Shown: positions 39,281 through 50,523 of the stretch, piece by piece
Layout: every line of letters begins with the position of its first letter
Position numbering within the stretch: position 1 is the stretch's first letter
DNA from: Arcuatula senhousia
Lineage: Eukaryota > Mollusca > Bivalvia > Mytilida > Mytilidae
Assembly: GCA_963971305.1 (NCBI GenBank)
Contig: CAXARO010001824.1
Coordinates: 124,001 to 188,000, forward strand
DNA length: 64,000 nt
Reading direction: 5' to 3'
Notes under the pieces: model-generated
The model's input: only the letters and a program-made list of their open reading frames with translations
Told to the model about the DNA's origin: nothing
Database searches by the model: none
Made by a program: the position numbers and the translations under genes

Positions 39281-40004
39281 GAGAGTGTACAAATTGACGC
39301 CGCACGGATTATTACTGAGCTTATAGTGAACTCATCCAGGACTAAGTTATACGAAGAACTGGGTTGGAAACCACTCTATAAAAGACGTGAAAAACACAAA
39401 CTTATATTATTATATAAAATTATACATGGTATTGCACCGCAGTATCTCGGAGAATTGATTTATCCTCTCTCAAAGACTATTCTACTTACGCCATGTGGTT
39501 TCTGAGAATAATTTCCGTCTACCACTTTGAAATACCGTCTCGTATAGTAATAGCTTTGTTCCAAGTACACTAAGACCCTGGAAAAGTCTACCAGAATCCA
39601 CTAAACTTAGTTCCTCCGTTGGAATATTCCGAAGGAGACTTGATACAAATCTTGACCCTCCTCCTGGCTATTTTAACGAGGGAAACAGAAGGGAAAATAT
39701 CATTCTCTGTCAAATACGTAATGATGCCAGCAATATGAACAGTCACTTACTGGGTCATTACCTTACAGATAATCCCGCCTGTCCGAACTGTGGACATGAC
39801 ATAGAAGATGCTGATCATTTCTTCTTGTATTGTCCTGATTACATAGTAATAAGACGATATTTGAGAGAAACTTTTGTTTCTTATGGAATTGACTTTAATA
39901 TCAATAATATATTATTTGGTAGTAGGACATGTTCCTATATTCAAAACATGGAACTTGTTCAAGCTGTCCAAAGCTTCATAAAAGAAAGTAAACGATTTGA
40001 TTGA
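39281..40004 (+). pseudogene. 5'-truncated non-LTR retrotransposon: RT C-terminal region (broken)
   Basis: Conceptual translation of 39,281-39,480 gives the conserved LINE segment after the RT domain: AARIITELIV, then KLYEELGWKPLYKRREKHKL and YKIIHGIAPQYLGELI. A frameshift near 39,485 and one in-frame stop (about 39,529) interrupt it. The other frame then continues with NSFVPSTLRPWKSLPES and a C-terminal zinc-knuckle-like motif, CPNCGHDIEDADHFFLYCP, near 39,778-39,835, ending at the stop at 40,004. This layout (ELGW.PL..RR..HKL, then CxxC...EDxxHFxxxCP) is characteristic of the C-terminus of many animal non-LTR elements. Endonuclease and RT catalytic parts are absent, as expected for 5' truncation. 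The family within the LINEs is not decided. Confidence 0.85.
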
Positions 40005-40520
40005 GTGTCGAAATCCGAAAACATTTAAGTGCAAAAAACTAAAACCAATATATACTAGTAACCATTTTAGCATTAATGCCTCTTTTTTGCCAATTGAGTG
40101 TATACATAAAAGAAAGTGCTTCAATTATTTGTTATCTAATCTGTATTATATGTTTTGTTCGTTATTGATCCCAAATATGCATATGTGCTTGTTGTGCCCA
40201 TCTCAAGCAAGTCAAAGAATTTTATAATATTATAATAATGATAATTGATAGTAGCATGTAGCGTTTACAGTTTGCTTCTTCTTTTTCTTGCTTAAAATTA
40301 CTTGTGCTATCATTTTGGAACTTGTATAGTCATTTCAACTATATATTTTAAATCTTTGACTTGCTCTAATATATATACTGATATATTTATAATTTGTATG
40401 ACTATTTTGTGTTCATTTAATGTTACCACCTAAGGAGAGGAAATATATAGGCTTAGTCCTGCTTTCCAATCCTTTTCATGTTATTTTCATGAATAAAATA
40501 TGTTCAAATCAAATCAGCAG
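40005..40520 (+). mobile_element. 3' untranslated end of the LINE fragment
   Basis: A/T-rich stretch after the pseudogene stop. It ends in GAATAAAATATGTTC followed by the short tandem AAATCAAATCA, a typical LINE 3' tail. The next recognisable sequence is a Penelope-like RT in another frame, so the boundary is placed near 40,520. Confidence 0.6.
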
Positions 40521-40947
40521 TAATAGCACCACATGCACAGCAACAATACTGTCCAGGGAGGAAATAATTGACAATCAAAAATCTGTCATTTCCTCCTCCG
40601 GCCTTTCGGTTTGTGCCAATAATGATGACATTCCACTCCTGTATTGGATTCCCAAATTACATAAAAATCCATTCAAGCAGCGCTTCATTGTGGGGTCATC
40701 CAAATGTACCATTTAACTTCTTTCGGTTCTGTTTACTTCAATACTGACGGCAATTAAATCTGGCCCCAAGAAATATTTCGAGTGCTGTTATTCTAGAAAT
40801 GGTGTCAATCAAATGTGGACCGTAAAGAATTCGAAAAAAATGAAGGAAATTCTTAACCCTAAATCAGTTTCATCTTGTAACAGCATCAAAACTTTTGATT
40901 TTTCCACACTTTATACATCTATTTCATATGAACAACTCAAATTATGA
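40521..40947 (+). pseudogene. Penelope-like element reverse transcriptase fragment
   Basis: One frame gives ILSREEIIDNQKSVISSSG, then IPLLYWIPKLHKNPFKQRF and IVGSSKCT. After a single in-frame stop (40,714-40,716) it continues in the same frame with SVLFTSILTAIKSG, NGVNQMWTVKNSKKM and KTFDFSTLYTSISYEQL before a stop at 40,945. The strings WIPKLHKNP, GVNQMW, LKNSK-like and FDFSTLYT are hallmarks of the N-terminal half of Penelope-like RTs. The catalytic YADD region and the GIY-YIG endonuclease are missing. Only this piece is present, so it is a dead fragment joined to the LINE tail. Confidence 0.85.
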
Positions 40948-42690
40948 TAATCACACCTGATTAAACGCAGTTTTTTCACCAAAATATTTCACATCGCGAT
41001 AAAAGCATGAATTATTTTTTGTACAAACATGCTTCATTATATTATCGTTTAGAATTCATAGTTGGCCATCTTGATTTCGGCCATTTTTAAGATGGCCGCT
41101 GCAAAATTAGAATGGCGCCATTTCTTAATAATCTTTTGTGCATAACTACTTTTTCTTTTTACATTTCTTGTTTGTTTTAGACATTTGACACCTATATGAG
41201 GGCACAAATAATAAATGTTAGGTTTATTAATTTATTTGTTAGTGCGCATGCGCAATAAGCTGTTTAAGGTATAAAAATCCCTATTTTTCAAGCAGTGAGT
41301 TGCCTTAATACTAAAATATGAGCAATCGATTTCGGACACTAAAGATGCTATTACATCCTATTAAAGGTTTCCTTGTCATTATGCTACCATCAGAGACAAT
41401 ATAATCATGTGCAATGCTAATTTAAGACCAAATAAAGGTTGATGTTCTTTTTACATTAGGTTTATATGGTAATGACCGACTACTTTGATTCCAGTTCACA
41501 AAAAAAAATATTAGAACTCGCAATACAATAACAGCTTTTAATTCTAAACTCTTAAATTATTGGGGTATTCTGTAGATACATGGATTTACACCAATTTCAA
41601 AGGTTGTTGACCAGAGGAGGTTGGACACTTTGCACACGACACGCATATATCTTGTATATTATCGATTGCGTGGCCTATAGACAATCAGTCTTACTGTGGT
41701 TATCGACGGGTCAACATGAAACCGCACGTGTATTCGACCGCTGGTCACTAATAAATTGATAATTATTTAACATGTAAAAACAAATGATTAACAGCAAAGA
41801 GCTGCAAACTCCTTAGAAATATTTACTATGTGTTTATATATATATATTTTTGGTTTCACATGATAAGACAAAGATCATATTTATGAAGCAAATTAATTCC
41901 ATGTATTTATCAAATAAATGTCTCTAAAGTAAATCATAGATATTTAATATACAAGTCTATGAGTAAATAAATTAAATGATTTCCTAGATTACTCATATGT
42001 TAAACAAATTGTCATAATCGAAGTTCTTGACATCTTTCGGACCAATATATACTAATGTGTACTTATACAGGTCTACAATACTCTAATTCCTGAGATCTAT
42101 AATTGAAATCACTGAGCCTGTACGGAGATAACATTAAACATTTAGTAATTATTTTCTCAGGCCTGTACGTAATAATTTTGCAAACTTTCCGCCCCACACC
42201 CTTAAAAATAATTTATCCATCTATCTTTAAAAATTCATTTTTTTAAACGTAAACATTCCTTATAAATATTCTTTTGAATGAACTTTTCAGTTTATTTATT
42301 TATTTTTTTGGAGATATAGGAAATCCGAAGAATTGAAAAATGGTTGATTTAAATATGCAAATTAGTAGAAAATTGGCAATGTTTGTTGGTTAAATACGAA
42401 CAAAATAATGGGGCGCTATGGGGCGCTGAAAGAATTTAAAATGTCCAATATATAAAGATTCTATGTCTGAAAAATCAGCTATGGAACTCAAAGGGTTTTC
42501 TCAGAATTCAATGTTAGAGATGACATGTCAAATCTAAAAACTACATTTTCAAAAATGTGTATTTGTAAATGGGTTAATTAATTAACAGATATCGTATATC
42601 TGAGGTTTAAAATTGTATATTACGAAAGCTGGATCTTGGTTCTGACGATATACAAAAACCTGGACACCTGGGGTTAATTAGAAGTAAAAT
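40948..42690. other. Non-coding stretch, no recognised gene
   Basis: A/T-rich sequence without a convincing reading frame. Near 41,060-41,115 is a cluster of short GGCCATCTTG, AAGATGGCCGC and GGCGCCATT motifs (YY1-like cores), and 41,242 has a GCGCATGCGCA motif. Near 42,411 GGGGCGCTATGGGGCGCTG is a short direct repeat. Confidence 0.4.
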
Positions 42691-42746
42691 AATTTAGTTA
42701 CAAAAACGCTGAATTAAGGGTCGTAAATCAAATTTGAAATGCTTAC

Positions 42747-42867
42747 CGACGAACGATGTGAATTTGACCACGTGACCTTTGCACACGGCCTTAGGCTGTC
42801 GTCCCTCCTCTGGTTGTTGACGAAGTTCAAAATACATGCCAAGCAAAATTTGTTCACTTTGATGGAC
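42747..42867 (-). CDS. Possible 121-bp internal coding exon, product unknown
   Basis: On the minus strand an open segment lies between a candidate acceptor (AAAAACAG before 42,867) and a strong candidate donor (TCG followed by GTAAGC, 42,746-42,741). The frame reads VHQSEQILLGMYFELRQQPE, then EGRQPKAVCKGHVVKFTSFV. Its base composition is far more balanced than the surrounding A/T-rich DNA, and the residue mix is protein-like. I do not recognise the family. The polypyrimidine tract before the acceptor is weak. It could be an exon of a host gene captured by, or interrupted by, the inserted element, or chance. Confidence 0.3.
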
Positions 42868-42885
42868 CTGTTTTTCGGCAAACAA

Positions 42886-43754
42886 TAGGGATTCGAATGG
42901 ACAACAGCGACATATTTAATTGTTTTTTCTTGATATCATATATAAATACAGCGACATTACAATAAGAAATATACGTTTTAAAGAGAAATTCATAGACGTC
43001 AATTTATAATAAACAAGAATACGTCCGAAAGACATTAAGGCCCCATCTCGCAACACTTATTTTGGACGGATGAACGGACGGACGAACGAACCCGAACACT
43101 ATATATTGACATTTTTGGGCATATAATTATAGTAATTTATTTTGCCCATTGGACTTTTCCAACTTTTTGATCAAAACTAGATGGGCATAGAAAGATGTTA
43201 ACGTTACGGGTCTTAATCTTTAAAATGTGCAAATGGGAAGCATTATAAGCCACTTGTGTCTTTTGAGCTAAATTATGCCTCTTACATGCATATGAATTTT
43301 ATGTGATGCAAGTTTGAACTTTAATATCAAAGTACTTTTTAAAACTGTATATTTACATTTATACGAATTCGGCTCGATCGAAACAAGAAAATGCTCGGGA
43401 GACCCTCGCGAGCCTCATCCGTATAAAAATTTTATTTCGAGTCAATTTACTAGTATTGTATATGTAGTATAATGACTATATCTACTGTGTGTTTATTTTA
43501 CTGGAGCTTAATTACATTCATGTTTTGCCTGTTTACTAGAAGTTTATTCACTTTTGTCTGGGATTTTTACGTTAAGTTTATTGTCTATTGGACATTAATC
43601 TAAATTCTTTTCTTTTTCACTTATTCTATCTTTGTTTTATTTGCTTAAATACATACAGGTAAATGTCGCTATTTTGACTATATGCTAATTGTCGCTGTTA
43701 CTATATATTGGTCACGATTATAAAAAAGCTAAAATGTCGCTGGTCTGAAAATGG
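42886..43754. other. Non-coding stretch with a GGACGGACGAACGAAC fragment
   Basis: Mostly A/T-rich. The segment 43,060-43,100 (ATGAACGGACGGACGAACG, then AACCCGAACACT) resembles 49,318-49,350, where CGAACCCGAACACT recurs. Such GGAC-tetranucleotide runs are common in dispersed molluscan repeats. Confidence 0.4.
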
Positions 43755-45108
43755 CCGGTGTTACATACTAGTTTTTCCCCCATACTAGAATTTCCCCCCG
43801 GAAAAATGAGTATATACTGAGCTTTCCCCCCGGAAGATCTAGTATATACTAGATTTTCCCCCGGGAAAAAATGAGTATATACTACGTTTTCCCCCAGGGG
43901 AAAATCTGGTATGTGTAAACACATACTCATTTTTCCGCCATACTGGTCTTTCCCCCCCCCCCCCGAGTATTCAAGACCGTTGCACTATTACTAACTGTGA
44001 AATAGGCGAGACTTTCGATATCTTAAAGATAATTACTTATAAGTAGAATTTTAGTTTAAGAGTATCATTTTTTTTATTATTATATATAGTGAGGATGTGA
44101 TATCATAGATGTCTGCAAATATTTGAGAAGGGAAATCTTTAGTGTTTGTGCTTAGATTTAAGAATGTAAAGACCATGCGGATTTCAGTTTTCATACCACA
44201 ATTTTCAGTCTTTTAAGAATATCCCTCATACATGTTATGGTTAATATCGTTGTCAACGTGACAGAGAGAAATAACTATCTATCAACCTATTCATGATCAT
44301 CTCAAAAAGAGAGCCTTAAATGCTATAATATTACTTTTGAACCACTTCTACAAATTAAAGCAAATGCACAAATATAATTGTTTCGAGTGTCCCAATAACG
44401 TGGATCGTGACCATAGAAATGCACCGGCGTCCGTTTGTTTATGCGTCCGTCACAGTTTATGTATTTAGTAACTGTTATTTGCAGGCTTTTGATTTTTGGT
44501 ATTCAGCTTTAGGTAGGAGTCTCAAATGGTGGGATGCGGTTTCAGGACTGTCGCTTATCTGTTTCCTGTTTAAGAAAATGACGTAGAATGTTTTTCTCTT
44601 GGGGGAGACAAAAAATTATGTTCCTAAAAGCTTCGTTTACAATGCATGTTTTGATATTTTTTTTAACTCAAATTGATGTTTATGCTTTTTCTACTATGTC
44701 ACATTATGAAACAAAAAGCCAAAAATAAGACTAGCTTAATAAAAAAGAATCTAGAAAATTTTGAAGTTTAAACCAAATATTAAGGAAAAATTAAATGAAT
44801 TTTAAAAAAATTTTGCAAAAAGATCACGTTTTTTTTCTCAAAGTGTATTATGAGAAGTGTAACATTCACATAGTGATAAAAATCATAGCATTAAATCAAG
44901 CAAGACTAAACGGAGCCTTAATATGAAGGGGGAAAGATCAGTATGGATTTGCGAAAAGGGGAAAATCTAGGATATACTCATTTTTCCTACCCAAATTTTA
45001 GGGGGGAAGATTCAGTATATACTGATATTTCCGGGGGGAAATCTCAGTATATACTGATTTTTCCGGGGGGAAAGATGAGTAGGGGGAAAAACTAGTATGT
45101 TACACCGG
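43755..45108. mobile_element. 1.35-kb foldback/MITE-like element with long repetitive inverted ends
   Basis: The left end reads CCGGTGTTACATACTAGTTT and the right end is its inverse (ACTAGTATGTTACACCGG, one base different). Each end extends about 180-220 bp into tandem steps combining TTTCCCCCCGGAA-type runs with AGTATATACT palindromes (left 43,755-43,975, right 44,925-45,108). The middle, about 950 bp, is A/T-rich and non-coding. No clear target duplication is visible. Non-autonomous foldback or MITE-type DNA transposons have this layout. The open frame across the left end on the minus strand is a by-product of the repeats. Confidence 0.7.
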
Positions 45109-48060
45109 GTCATTTGTCATTACCCCACTTCCCGATCATGTACGTTATACCTTACTCACTGTTTGTCCGTTCGTCCGTCCATACGAACTTTTTTGTCACA
45201 CGGAGTGTAACCCCGAAACTGCTAACTGATTTTGAAGAAACTTTAACCATGTTAACTGTGACAAAGGAAGGACACGATTACTTTTCACACAAAGTATCTT
45301 GCATGTAAAAAAATAGCCGGACTTGGACATGTTTGGGTACCTCTCAGCGAGTATACTCGCATTTATGTTGAAGATCAATGATATGCACATGACTAACTTA
45401 GCCAGATCCACTCCTAAATTATGTATTGGATGATCCATCAGCCTCTGCGGGGACAGATAGTATACTAATGAATTGTGACACGTGTTTACAGTCCTTCCCA
45501 TTTTGTAAATAGATGAAGTTCAAGGAGTCGGGTCATTTCGTCCGTCCGTCCGTCGCGCTGTAGGGGTGCTGTCTTGTGTAATCTGAATCTGAAAATGGAA
45601 TTGTTCATAACTTTGGTGTCCGTCGGTCCATTTGATTAGAAGCACTTGGACTACCCAAATGGTTTTAGAGGATTTAAATGTTTAAGTATTACTTTTATAC
45701 TTGGGTTTTTACTTAGAATGAATGCAGATACTAAAACGATAACTTGGCAAATACACAATTTTTTTGTATAGAATTAAGTATACAGGCAAACCCAATAAAT
45801 CTTGTTTTGGCTCAATAAATTTTTAGGTCAATCTTAGGCTTTTGAGATATTACCAGTCAAAATTTGGATACATTGTACAGTGAAAAGTATGGGAAAATAT
45901 CCCACCATAATGTTTTTCCTATATAACCAGCCAAAATATATCTAGGCGCCAACTATATTTTAAAATGTAAAAACTGCAATGGGTTTATTTTTATGGTAAA
46001 ATGAATGCATCTATACCCCAAAATCTAAAAGTGGAAATTATCAATGAGCCACTCCCTGCCTGAAGCTTATGTGGAAAAGTACTTAAATAGTCCACGGACG
46101 GTCGACAGACGCCAAGTTATGGCAAATTAAATCATAAATAGGGCCCAAAGGCATGCAGTATCGAGGATTTGAAAAAAGCTAAAGTTTTCCTTTGTCGTTT
46201 GTCTGTCCATAGATATGTATATTATATCTATGGTCTGTCAAAACTGTTGCGACGTTGTAGAATACAGTTAATTCCGGATATTATAATCCCAAATACGATT
46301 AAAGGATGTAACTTTAAAATTATAAAAAAAAAATGCAATATTTTTCATTATACATGTTTACATACACGCACGACAGAAATTAACATATACAGGTTTAAAA
46401 TATAACTTAAATTTAATTAAAAAATTGACATAATTAATTAAGTTAGTTACATGTAGCATAGCTCTAGTTTCATAGGTTCGTATAGCAATTTCCATCGCAA
46501 AGATTTTGTCATTGAATCTGTGTATGATTATAACTTGGGTATGTATCAAGTTTTTCGGCTATGACTTAATTGCATAGATTCGGTTTCCAATTTAAATCCC
46601 CGTCACAAGATGCTAAAGCAACCCCCTCGGGTCCACAATGTACATGTAATACACTTCTCGGTGGCTGATTACGTAATCACATAAAAATCGTGAAATAGCC
46701 AAATTGCATCTAAAAAAGTGCGTTTTTAGCATTACCCTGTATATTCTAATAATTTCATGGATTTACCAATACATATTTTTATTTCTGCACATATTTCCAT
46801 TGACCTGTAATGTATATTAGATAGAATGGCAACTTGTTAATTCTCCAGTTTAAGTGTGTATGAGAAAAATGTCACAAAGTTTGGATTAAGTGACACTACT
46901 TTTTGTCGTTCTTTGAAATTAATCAAAATAAATTGTATTAAACAAACAACAAAGATTAAGGAGTTTCATTCAATTTGGTATAAAAAGACATAGGTCCCTG
47001 TATTTTGATTTAACAGGTCTCTGATAAAGATAATTTTTGTGAAAAATTAGTTAAATCTCATAACATCTACAATGATCAAGAATGGACGTAAACAGATTCA
47101 TGCAAAGATCTGTTGTGTTTTTAAAGATATTACTTTTCAAATGTTCATTGTATACGAAATGTTTAATTTATTTATAAACTCGCCTGAAATATTGTGAGAT
47201 TTTACCAATTTGCAAATCCATTCTAATATGACGGTCTAGAGGTCTAAGATATTTAAGATTTTCTGGAATCACGATTTTGTGGAATTCTCATGTATGATGA
47301 AGCATTTCTTTTATTTCATTTTTTTACTGTCATTTTCCGTTATAAATCGTGTTATAAAAAACAATTATCTAAAAACTCTTTTGATCTTATCAACCAACCA
47401 TTACTGAACAATAATAATTCACATTTAAATAGATAAATTATCTAGGCTGGTACCCCGCTGTTATCTGAAGATACCTGAACAGTAGGGAGCCGGTTGCCAG
47501 CTTATAAATTATCGTAACGGCAAAAATATAGGGATTTATTTATTTTTTTGGCGTTTGTTATAAAGCTCGGAAGTATATTAAGCTAACATCTTCAATCATT
47601 CATTAAAAGTTAGAAAATGTGAAAAATGAATACTAGTTTTATTTAATTGTCTCAAGTACTGTCAAACTAATCCTATATTCATTATTGTTTATTGTTTGTT
47701 TATTGTAGATGCTATTTGAATTTTCATTCATGACTTGACAGGGCTCAGCGGGATTGGCGGCATATAAAAAAAGATCAAGCTATCTTTACAAAACTTTTGC
47801 AATATTTTAATTAAATTTAACTAATTTGTATAATTTATAATGAGCTAGAACAAAAGCATCATGTCTTTAGCATTTTTAGTGCATATTTGTTTTCTTTTAG
47901 AATATCAAGGTGTCAAGACATCCCCGACTAATTCACCATGAATATAGAACTTATATTTATTACCTAGCAACACAGAGAATTCGATTTTACCATACTGGAA
48001 GATAATAAAATAAGAAAAATTAGATACTTATTTTAGTTTTAAGAGCTGCTTTGGAAAAGA
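45109..48060. other. Non-coding stretch with dispersed-repeat fragments
   Basis: No gene recognised. The segment 45,150-45,300 (TTTGTCCGTTCGTCCGTCC, then TTTTGAAGAAACTTTAACC) and 45,535-45,560 (CGTCCGTCCGTCCGTCG) have the GTCC-tetranucleotide signature of dispersed molluscan repeats. A similar short stretch is at 46,090-46,215. The rest is A/T-rich sequence without visible structure. Confidence 0.4.
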
Positions 48061-48077
48061 AAAGTATTTATATATAA

Positions 48078-48622
48078 AAGATTTCTCTATAAGGCAATAT
48101 ATTTGCAAACTAAGGATAAGCGCACACCCACTTAATATTGAGGTTGGGAGATATAAGAATTTAGCAAGATCAGACAGAAAATGCACTAAATGTAGCAATG
48201 AAGATATTGAAGATGAAAAACATTTTATGATAGATTGTATTTTTTATGAAAATTTTAGAAAACCTTTTTTTGAAAGCATATCTCATTTTAACCAGAATTT
48301 TAAAAATATGAGTAATGAAGGTAAATTCATATGGCTCCTTACTAATGAGGATGAAAGAATTTTAAAAGAACTGGGTCTTTTTATTAAAATGTGCCTACAA
48401 TATAGAGGTAAATATTAGATATTACAAATTATTATTATTATTAGTGTTAACATGATATATTTGTAACAACATATATTTTAAGGTGCTCTGACCTGTCCTG
48501 TGTTCAATTATATATATTTATATATATACTGTATAATTATCATAATCATTGTATCTGATTTTTTGCCCCTTGAGGGCCCTTGATTGGAAATAAAGCCATT
48601 CTTATTCTTATTCTTATTCTTT
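48078..48622 (+). pseudogene. Second 5'-truncated non-LTR retrotransposon tail
   Basis: The plus-strand frame gives RQYICKLRISAHPLNIEVGR, then a zinc-knuckle-like CTKCSNEDIEDEKHFMIDC and a short C-terminus ending at a stop near 48,418. This RISAH.L.IE.GRY plus CxxC...EDExHFxxxC pattern is a typical animal LINE C-terminus, of a different type from the copy at 39.3 kb. The 3' end is well preserved: GAGGGCCCTTGATTGG followed by AAATAAAGCC and a (ATTCTT)n tail at about 48,597-48,622. RT and endonuclease are missing through 5' truncation. Confidence 0.82.
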
Positions 48623-49038
48623 ATTGAACAAATTCAAACAAGGTTCTGTGAATCAAAAAGACAGCGGCCTACAATATTTCTGAGTCTACCCATTAGTTTT
48701 TTTTTTATTAAAACACAAAGTCTTATATTTTGTTGGATGATGATTTCATACATACAGATAGATACTTCTAAAAAATATCAAAATGAAAGAGAATTTACTT
48801 TAATGAAATTCTCCAAGATTTGTATGTTCAATGTTATATTGATAATCTAAATAATTAAACAGAAGACTCCAAACCGTATCCATATAGCCACCTAAAGACA
48901 GATTTAACAAGAAAATGTGCTAAACAGACACCGTGCCCCGCCTTTATTTTTATCAAAAATTAACCTATACCTGAGAGTAAATCCGATTTTATAGCACAAA
49001 ATAACTGGAATTGGACTTTAACAATTTTTCTGTACGTG
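48623..49038. other. Non-coding stretch, nothing recognised
   Basis: A/T-rich sequence with no coding, repeat or structural signal that I can support. Confidence 0.4.
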
Positions 49039-49380
49039 GTAATCCATGTGGAAAATATAGGTCATAGCCAGCATCCGAAGCATCCTCTTTGCTTAGCATA
49101 TCACCATGTGTACATACCATAACAATATGGTTGTTGTGGCACTTATCAAAAGCGGGAATGAACTTTAACCATTCTTTTGTTAGTGGTCATCCATACGGAA
49201 AATATAGGTCACAGCGAGCATCCGGAGTATCCTTTGTGGTAAGCATAACTAGGTGTATCAACCATACCAATACGGTTGCTACATGGCACCTGTCAGGAAG
49301 TGAAAATTTTGGGGTTCCGAACGGACAGACAAACGAACCCGAACACTTTATGCCCCTATACATTCGTAGGCGGGACATAA
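49039..49380. repeat. Imperfect tandem duplication of about 145 bp with a repeat end
   Basis: The block starting near 49,040 (GGAAAATATAGGTCATAGCC) recurs near 49,185 as GGAAAATATAGGTCACAGCG, with the following CATACCA-AATA-GGTTG part also repeated. It continues into ACGGACAGACAAACGAACCC and a CGGGACATAAAAATA end. Both strands are open over part of it by chance. It looks like part of a dispersed molluscan repeat. Confidence 0.55.
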
Positions 49381-50379
49381 AAATAGAAAACTATTTGAAA
49401 AAAAAACACATTTCTTTAAACGAAAACATAGAACACAATTCGGAATTCGCATGCAATCACGGGCGATAAATGAAAATTCCTAGACATTGAAAAATACATC
49501 TATTGGTAAAGGTTGCAGCGTTTTTCACTTTTTTCCTGAATTGTTCATATAATGACAAAATCTCAATTTTCGAAAACACACAAAAGAACAGTTATTATAA
49601 ATAATAACCAATTTCTACTTGATAATAACCCACTCCTAGGAACACGCAAATCGATTAAGGTCCGTAAAAGATTTCTCTTATAATCAACTGCATAACTCTA
49701 TACTTATCAAAGCAAATCGAATGAAATAACTTTTCTTAAAAATCATCAAGAGTGCGCTCGCTCGAAATATAAATTGTACGTTTGTCAAATTATTGAATTG
49801 TCAAAATCATGGATCTTAAACATTTCCCTATTGACACCAATTGCAAATAAATAGTTAATGCGGAGATCCATTATGGCTTTCCATACGACATAAAACTAGG
49901 GTTATGAAAAATTCTTAACATGTTAAAAAAATCTTTAGACTCTATTCGCCTACATAAAGTGTTAGTAAAAATTACCTGACTCGATACGAGTGTTCCTTGG
50001 AATGATAACCTATTTCCTCTGAATAAAATGAAATTTCTAAAAATGAGTTAATGGCTGAACTGTGTGACTAAATGCATGAAGTCATCAGAATTGAGAAACT
50101 GTTCAATGTCAACTAATGCTTAATTTCACTACTTTTTCCTACTAGCTATTAAATCATCTGTTTAAATTTCAAAATTGTCAACAGCCCTTACCCTCTTAAG
50201 TCATAATTTGGATTCCCCGTTCAGCATAATTTGGTTTATTGTTCCATTCTCTTCATATATTCTACTCGGATGTAGGAAAAAGATGGGTCAGAAAGGCCAC
50301 TGGCCTAGATGAAGACCTCGAGACCAGGTAAACCAGGTAAATATATTCGTTTTAGTGACTGGCTTTTTGAAATATTTTG
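49381..50379. other. Non-coding stretch, nothing recognised until the ribozyme-like region
   Basis: A/T-rich. From about 50,280 (AAGATGGGTCAGAAAGGCC) the composition changes and leads into the hammerhead-like motif, so this end probably belongs to the same degraded element. Confidence 0.4.
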
Positions 50380-50383
50380 GGTA

Positions 50384-50430
50384 GAGCGCTTCTGGTGAGT
50401 TTAAAATAGACGAAACGCGTAAAATACTCG
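50384..50430 (+). ncRNA. Degenerate hammerhead-ribozyme-like motif
   Basis: GAGCGCTTCTGGTGAG is followed by TTTAAAATAGACGAAACGCG. This matches the layout of type I hammerhead motifs of Penelope-like elements: a CTGATGA core, here CTGGTGA at 50,392-50,398, a short stem II (GTT with GAC), and the GAAA core at 50,412-50,415 followed by CGCG. The conserved A of the first core is G, and the usual short stem III with the cleavage triplet is replaced by TAAAATACTCG. It is probably inactive. Recognition is by motif, without a covariance-model score. Confidence 0.45.
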
Positions 50431-50523
50431 TACGTAGCAAAACTTTGTTGTAATATTAATTTTGATATAATGATGTGTTACTGTCATTATCAGATTCATA
50501 AATAAGTTCAACCTCAAAATTAG

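Noticed and set aside
43718..43930. A 70-residue minus-strand frame with repeated GGK/PGEN motifs
   Set aside because: It lies in the C-run/TATATAC inverted end of the foldback element and follows its tandem steps.
49089..49469. A 126-residue frame with a 63-residue opposite-strand frame
   Set aside because: Both lie in a tandem duplication within a dispersed repeat. There is no domain, and the two copies do not keep the same frame features.
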